NCBI RefSeq assembly: GCF_000471905.2
Contig: NW_006495273.1
Location: 9,023,194 to 9,087,193 of the forward strand
Direction: 5' to 3'
Length of the DNA: 64,000 bases
Source of the DNA: Amborella trichopoda
Lineage: Eukaryota; Streptophyta; Magnoliopsida; Amborellales; Amborellaceae
Shown here: positions 57,947-64,000 of the stretch, in pieces
Layout: each line of letters begins with the position of its first letter
How positions within the stretch are numbered: position 1 is the first letter of the stretch
Program-made: the position numbers and the translations under genes
Notes under the pieces: model-generated
Databases searched by the model: none
What the model was told of the DNA's origin: nothing
The model's input: the letters and a program-made list of their open reading frames with translations, nothing else

Positions 57947-58318
57947 GGTTTTATAGAACCGAGCCTCTAAACAATCAAATTTGGGCCTACCTCAAAAATT
58001 GCACCAGAATAGGTTGTTTTGATGTCGAAATATCTTCAAATTGATGATTTCGACATCAAGATGCATGGACATGAGAAAAACATTGATCTCAAGTTTTGGA
58101 AATAATGTATTTTGTAATGCATTTTTGGACTATCAATTTTCAAGATTTTCAAGTTTTCATAGATATGTTGATCTACACTATTTTTTAATCTTTAAACTTT
58201 ATAAATAAATATGAAAATATATTTTAAGGTTGTCACAAAGATTTCTAATATTAAAACCACATTTCTCAACACTATTTGAAGGTAGGTTCTGTTTTAGAGC
58301 CTAGGCTCTATACAAACC
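57947..58318. mobile_element. MITE with TIR GTTTGTATAGAGCC, copy 2 (inverted)
   Basis: Ends GGTTTTATAGAACCGAGCC and (reversed) GGTTTGTATAGAGCC. The interior aligns with 3980-4334 in opposite orientation (ccacatttctcaacactatt near the right end versus aatagtatcgagaaatgtag near the left end there). Confidence 0.65.
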
Positions 58319-58842
58319 ACACCCTTTATGTTTATACTGCCCTTTTTTAGGATTTTCCAAGTCCAAAAAAATATTTGAAATTTTTTGAAAATTTATTTGC
58401 ACTTTTCTATAGAGGGAAGGTCCTGAGCATTTTCGGAATTTCAAAAGCCAAATTTTTTTAAACTTTTCGGGTTTTGAAAAATCCAAAAATGCTCCGGGAA
58501 AAAAAGATTTGCTGAATATTTTTGGATTTTCGAAATTCAAAAATTAAAAAAAAGAAAAACGAATTTTAAAAATCCAAAAAATGGTTGAAGAAAAAATGCG
58601 AACAAGTCACTAACTTCAAAAAATCAATTTCGGATCTTGCATATCCAAATTATAGGTTCTTTGATCATTTTAAAAAATTGTAAAAAAAAAAAAAAGAAAG
58701 AAAGAAAGAAGATATGAATGTAATAAATTAAGAGAAAGAGATGCGTAATTTTCTCTATAGCAAGAATTGAATACCATGTGCTACGTCACTGAACTAGAGA
58801 ACAAAGTCATGGACACGAAAGACATAAAAGCTACAAATTGCC

Positions 58843-59109
58843 GAGGGTATATGCGGGCACGGCCAGAGCTGGACCTAGGCTGACCCGAGCCCAGTCCATT
58901 GCGTTAACATGACTTTAAATTCAGGCCCGGCCCAACAGTCCCTATATAGAGGCCCAACCCAAACCCTGGAACAGTCACATAACCAAGGGCCATGGGCCTT
59001 TGGACCCATCCCGTTTAGCTAACAGGGCCTTGGTGCCCTATGAAGCGGCCAAAGGCCCAAAAGCCATCCCATTTAGCCTTTGGACTGGTCCAGCCCGTCT
59101 ACACCCCTA
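58843..59109. mobile_element. hAT-like MITE with GGCCC words
   Basis: The right end reversed, TAGGGGTGTAGACGGGCTGG, is a common plant hAT MITE terminus; the left end GAGGGTATATGCGGGCACGG is similar. The interior is rich in ggcccggccca, gggccatgggcc words. No clear target duplication. Confidence 0.5.
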
Positions 59110-61315
59110 GGGACCACCATATTTACGTGATAATTGATTGTATTAGTGCTGAATGGAAAGTAAATCAATTTCCGATCCATGCCATAATGGGTCGTTTGGG
59201 ACCTTGTATATAAAAATCCTAAGTTTTTCTCAATATTTGGTTTTATTGATTCTAGTTTATAAAAAAGCTGGTTTTGAGCACAATATTGTTGGTTTTGTTT
59301 ATTCTAGTATATATAAAAGCTGGTTTTTAGTACAATGATGTTTGGCTGGCTGTTGAAAGAACCCAAAATATATAGAAGCTGGTATTTTACCAGGTTTTGG
59401 TTGTTTGCTGTTAATGCAGTTTAGCCATTGATTCTATAATTTGATGATTCTGTATTAATGCATGACCAATAAAAATTAGTTTTTCAGAATAAATTATCTG
59501 TAATGTAAGAAATATATTAGACGGTTTGGATCATATTTTTCGATATTTTTATATGTCAAATTATGATTCTTTTTCTCAATACCTCTTCATCCAAAATAGG
59601 TTGTATCAATCCATTACATGCTTCATATTTTTGTTGAGAATATGCTGACCCCAAAAAGAAAATCCTCAGGGCCAAGATAAAACATACTAGTCATGGTTTT
59701 CACCCTTCCCTTGCAATAGGCTAACTTCTCAGCTAACACAAAATTACATCTCCCTGATAAGCAAGGGGTCTCAACATTGCATAGTGGTTATGAATCCATT
59801 TTTATTGTCCACCCAAATCAAACAACACGCTGTCAAATTAATTCTTATAAAAAAGTGTCATTGGGCAATAATCCAGGCTACCATTCTATCAAAATTAATT
59901 CTCATTATGCAACAATTGTTAGGTTATGGAAATAGCAATAATCCAGGCTGCCATTGGGCATCCAGAACAGGAAAGAAACGTCTAATGAAATCCACCACTA
60001 AATTACCTTTAATAGGATGGCCTAAAACAAAAGATAATGCCTAAATGGAAATATTTGCCCTCAAGTAAAGTAAAACGTACATAAGTCAAGGGAGCACAGA
60101 ATGAAGAGCGCCAAGCTCAATCAGCAATTTTAGAGTCTTGATAGTGTATTACTCATCCAAACTGTACTTGACAATCAAAACAGGAGTACTTGTGGGTCTT
60201 GAAGAAAATCAAAGCATCACAGGCAAAAAGTCTTAATGGAAACAGGCAAGTGAAGAGTAACCATTAAATTTAACTACCAATCTTCTAGTAGCAAACTATG
60301 CAATGAGCATCAGCAACAAAGCACGCCAAATGAAAAAAACAAGCACTGTTTCCTTGGTTTCTTCTCGACCTGTTAATAGGTTCTCTCTCACAATAAAAAT
60401 TCTTTGATAATTCAAACAAACATTATGTAAGAGATGCTAGAGTGAAAAATGAAAGGAACAATTATCTAACATTTCTGATGTAAGACAATTCATCATAAAA
60501 TCTGATCACCAGAGCATCATCAAAAAATGAAAGGAACAATTTGGTTAAAAAGTGAAAACAAAAACCCATTCAAGTAAAACACAAACAAAACAGTAATCAA
60601 TGTTAGAGTGAAAAATCTAAAGCTAATAAAACATAAAAAAAATGGCAGAGAGAGAGTGAAACGCGATCAAAGGATATAGAAACATGGCTTTATTGGGGCA
60701 TTATAAAGAACCATGGCTAAAATGGAACCCCAACAGAGATTAACAATGAAACAATGAAAAAGAGAAAGACCCATACAAGAATCTAATGAAACCCTATAAG
60801 GATCAATAAAATGGAACCCTCGATTATCAGAGAATATGGAATCAAACCAAAATGATCCATAATCAAACCTAGATTATCAAAAAGCCCTAACCCATAAGAC
60901 CACATATCTGCAGAAAATTGGGCAAACAGAGCCCAAAATGTTGTATGAGATAAGGCGGATCGTTTGAGGTGGTTTTGTAGCTTCAATCACTTGCATAGAT
61001 AGATAGGGTGACCTTCGGTCGGCTGCACCAATGACGGATGAAAGGAGGGAACAGAGAGAGAGATGAGGTTATTAAAATAAAATGAGAAATGAGCCAATGG
61101 GTAGGACGTTTTCCAAGTAAAGCTGAGTTTTGCCAAAATAATCGTATGCCAATTCTAGGTTTTTTTTTGGAATGCGCATATTCTAATTTTGAGGGGTTTT
61201 ATGGATTCACAAAACCTGGATAATGAGATGGCTTTTGTTCCCAACGGCCTTTGGCCCTCAAACTAGGTTATAAAAAACTTGATTTTCTGTGTCCAAGGTT
61301 CCCAAACTTTGAGAG
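59110..61315. other. Intergenic, nothing supported
   Basis: Contains a small repeat of tatataaaagctggtttt (59255-59330) and an A-rich stretch. The short ORFs show no family resemblance. 61180-61345 (caaaacctggat, aaaaaacttgatttt) may be a further MITE. Confidence 0.3.
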
Positions 61316-61321
61316 TTTATT
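61316..61321 (-). terminator. Candidate polyadenylation signal for the minus-strand gene
   Basis: AATAAA on the minus strand, about 240 bp past the PPGFG stop codon. It supports reading 61320-61557 as 3' UTR. Position only. Confidence 0.3.
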
Positions 61322-61557
61322 CTCGTTTATGAAAATAGGTATATCTATATTACATCCCTCAATTCTTTATCGTTACTAAGGCCCAAACCCTGTTAAAAAT
61401 CTTGAATATACAATTGCCAACCCCTCTCAAAATTGTTATCATTGCATTCTGGTGGTATTTCGATGGAATCACAAGACATGATATAACACAAAAGGCATGA
61501 GTTCCTTCTTTCAATCATCTTTGACCAGAAAAACATTCACCCAATAATGGATACAGA

Positions 61558-62321
61558 TCAACCAAACCCTGGTGGAACATCAGGGTCCATGTCATGGTCA
61601 CCATCTATTTGTTGCTGATTCTGGTCGGCAAATCGAAGAAACCCAGGGCTTTCACTCTGCTCACTGTCAATCAATTGCATTTCATTGGGCCGTCCCCGTG
61701 GCTCTGACTCTGACTCTGGCTCTGGCTCTTGAGAGTTGCCACCAAGTTTATTACAAAGATCATCAGGCTGAGAAAACCCAAGGGTTTCCTTGGGTTCATT
61801 ATAATTACATGGCACAGTGACACTTTCACTTGCAGAGGTGATTATGGCAGGAGAGATTTTGGGCTCCTGCTTATTAGAAGGCACAGACATATCTTTTGGA
61901 AGCTTTGTTTTCTGCTCCACCAACTTACCGAACACTCCTTCAACTGTTTCTGATATCTCCTTTCCCATGCCATCAGGGAACCTCATCACCTCCCACACAG
62001 CATGTGATATCTGATCCATTGCTTGATTCCTGCCAAGATAAATATGACAAGTAAAATTATTTGAAGTTGATGCTTTTATCAGTTAAAGTCGGTTGCAGTA
62101 AAATTATTAGAAGTTCTATGCTTTTATCAGTTAAAGAGAAAGTCACAATGGCAGTAAATAAGGCAGCTGAACTGCGTCAGAAAACTAGAAAAACTAAAAA
62201 CTTACTTTATCTCTTGATATATGGTATCAAAGAGTTGTCTTGGTTTCATATTTTCAGATCCTTCACTGTTCAGTACAGAAGACTCCCTCACGGCCGATGC
62301 AATGTTATTTTTCAAGCTTTC
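61558..62321 (-). CDS. C-terminal two exons of an unidentified plant protein ending in PPGFG
   Basis: Minus-strand join 62321-62206 (acceptor atatgcag, donor AA|gtaagt, phase 2) to 62029-61558 (acceptor cttggcag). The first exon encodes ESLKNNIASAVRESSVLNSE and MKPRQLFDTIYQEI. The second encodes NQAMDQISHAVWEVMRF, a helical amphipathic stretch, then a low-complexity acidic tail (EPEPESESEP) ending DMDPDVPPGFG and a stop. Upstream exons must lie beyond a LINE that fills 63086-64000, so the gene is partial. The helical part is vaguely like SHG1/BOD1-type chromatin-complex proteins, but I do not recognise the family with confidence. Alternatively the exon may not end at the stop, because GGGTTTG|gttgat could act as a donor. 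The gene is convergent with CLB. Confidence 0.6.
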
Positions 62322-63085
62322 CTGCATATCCCTCAAAGTGAACCCAAAATGAGCCAGACACAGTAAAACAAAGAACTATTAAACACAAATAAATGGGATG
62401 AACAGCCAGCTCTGTTACATTTCACAATGTTGTTTAGTTGACCAAACAATTCATGGAAGTGAACAGTGCACTACGGTCAACCTGATCAAATTCAGGCTCT
62501 AAATATCCAAATTAACAAAAAGCCACTGCCCATCTCAGAAGGTTTCCCAAAAAGGTACATGCTACTAGGAAATGTAAAATATCATGGGTGACAATATTTC
62601 ACCGATACAACATGAACTAGAAACATAACTAATTGGAAGATGAGAAGCAATTAAGGGAAACAAAGAACTCTGATTCTATGAGGCAAAAGGCCTAGCCATG
62701 ACCAGCTGAGTTAGCATAAAAAAGGCGCCATTCATACTTTAATATAAATAGTAAGATGACAACGTGGTCATGAGACTCACACAAGTATCATTGTCCACTT
62801 AATTGGTGGGATGGTGATGGAGGGAATGCAAGAGGTACACTTAATTGGTGGGATGGTGATGGGGGAATCTGCTCTCCCTCCATCACCATGAAACCCGATA
62901 CTGGATGCATGATTTTAGCAGATCACAAGTACACCTTTGGTACAACAGAAGGATCCAATGCACCTAAACTTGGCCATTTTAAGCATTTAAGTCCATTTTA
63001 GAGCTTCTTACAGCTAGCATCGGACATTCTTCACATCCTTCTAGTATCAAGAACCTACAATCTCATTGGGTAAATGGAGACGAAA
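62322..63085. other. Intron of the minus-strand gene, no further exon recognised
   Basis: I looked for upstream coding exons on the minus strand and found none. A 25-bp direct repeat (cacttaattggtgggatggtgatgg) sits at about 62797 and 62839. Confidence 0.4.
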
Positions 63086-64000
63086 ATCAGCATCATCATC
63101 AGCATCTTTTCCCAACTATTTGGGGTCGGCTATACAAATCCTGATCCACCATTCTATTCTATCAAGTGTCATACCCTCAGTGCGGCCATAAATCCCCATA
63201 TCTTTCCTCACTACTTCCAACCATGTCCTTCTAAGAATACTTCTTACCCTTTTTGAGTCTTTGACTTGAACGCACCTCCTAACAGGTGCTATACTAGGTC
63301 TCTGTTGCACATGGGCAGCCACTTATGTCTACTTTCTCTCATCTTACCGCTTATTAGAGTTACAACTAAGTTGTCCCGAATGTATTCATTTTGAATTCCA
63401 TCCCTTCTTGTCTTGCCACTCATCTATCTTAACATCCCCAACTTAGCTACACTCATCATATGGGTATGTTGTTTCTTGATCACCTGATATTCTGCCTCAT
63501 AAAGCAAACCCGGTCTTATTATTGTCCTATATAACTTGCCCTTCAGCTTTACTGATATGCGGCAATAACATAAAATTCCAATCTCACATCTCCACTATGC
63601 CCACCCGCTTTAATTCTATGTGCAACATCTTCCTCAATTGCTCCATTTTCCTAGATTATCGACCCAAGATATCAAAAAACCGCTTTTTTTGGTATTTCTT
63701 GGCCGTCAATCTTTACTTCCTCATCTCTACTCCTATTAATACTAAACTTGCATTTTATATACTCTGTCTTAGTCCGACTAATTTTAAAACCTTTAGATTA
63801 AAGAACATTTCTCCGAAGTTCTAACTTTGTATTGACACCGCTTCATGTCTCATCAATCAAAACTAAGTCGTCCGCAAATAACATACACCATGGTACCTCA
63901 TCTTGTAAGTGCCTAATTAAGTCATCCATAACTAAGACAAAGAGGTACCCCTAATGTACACTTATTATCACTAAAAACCTATTCATCTATCCACTAATTG
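63086..64000 (-). mobile_element. RTE-type LINE, 3' half, cut by window edge
   Basis: Minus strand 3' end with a GATGATGATGCTG tail at 63086-63102 and the usual ccaaatagttgggaaaag text. The ORF at 63322-63116 has RRTWLEVVRKDMGIYGRTEG and LDRIEWWIRICIADPK, the pol C-terminus. Farther upstream (about 63860-63900) the frame reads WCMLFADDLVLIDET, the RT catalytic FADD motif. Several stops. It probably lies in an intron of the PPGFG gene. Confidence 0.82.

Noticed and set aside
60783-60986. Minus-strand ORF with a hydrophobic stretch
   Set aside because: Short, no homology recognised, and no promoter or splice signals; chance ORF in AT-rich DNA.

Overview
This is nuclear DNA from a flowering plant. 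It is AT-rich, has long introns with GT..AG borders, and is dense with plant-type Ty1/copia, Ty3/gypsy, RTE and L1 LINE, hAT and Mutator-like elements. The species cannot be named. The very long, TE-filled introns suggest a lineage with a large, slowly purged genome (inference).

The backbone is one gene on the + strand, 10459-55126. Eleven exons join cleanly (all GT..AG, phases consistent) into a 508-residue protein: an N-terminal membrane anchor, an SMP lipid-transfer domain, one C2 domain, a charged helix and a glycine-rich tail. It matches the plant calcium-dependent lipid-binding protein CLB (NTMC2 type 4, synaptotagmin/extended-synaptotagmin-like). Coding sequence is 1,527 bp of a 44.7-kb span; introns 1, 2, 4, 9 and 10 (9.0, 5.2, 14.8, 6.8 and 4.6 kb) hold nearly all the transposons inside the gene.

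Layout: 1-3978, 5' part of a minus-strand Ty3/gypsy element (RT, protease, gag, 5' LTR). 3980-10400, MITEs, an RTE remnant, and a copia-LTR-like stretch ending in a 141-bp inverted repeat. 10459-19592, exon 1 and intron 1 with a decayed copia element (about 12.95-17.16 kb) and a word-repeat foldback. 19593-25814, exons 2-4; intron 2 carries a hAT-like MITE and a short complete LTR element (22785-24762, target duplication GAATG) ending 109 bp before exon 3. 25815-40582, intron 4: a SINE-like segment split by a hAT-like element, a larger hAT-like element with a CACGTG minisatellite, a four-unit 860-bp tandem array of LTR plus pol-end sequence, a Mutator-like element with a 9-bp target duplication, and a long degenerate GAATC/GATC word-repeat region. 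40583-43155, exons 5-9. 43156-54754, introns 9-10 with a dead Ty3/gypsy element, RTE and L1 fragments and more word-repeat MITEs. 54755-55126, last exon. 55.4-61.5 kb, intergenic. 61558-62321, the last two exons of an unidentified minus-strand gene ending in PPGFG, tail-to-tail with CLB. 63086-64000, an RTE LINE on the minus strand.

The most distinctive observation is a group of non-autonomous hAT-like elements. They share short termini and 8-bp target duplications, yet each is filled at its ends with its own short repeated word (AACCGG, GATGCGG, CACGTG, GGACCCG and others).
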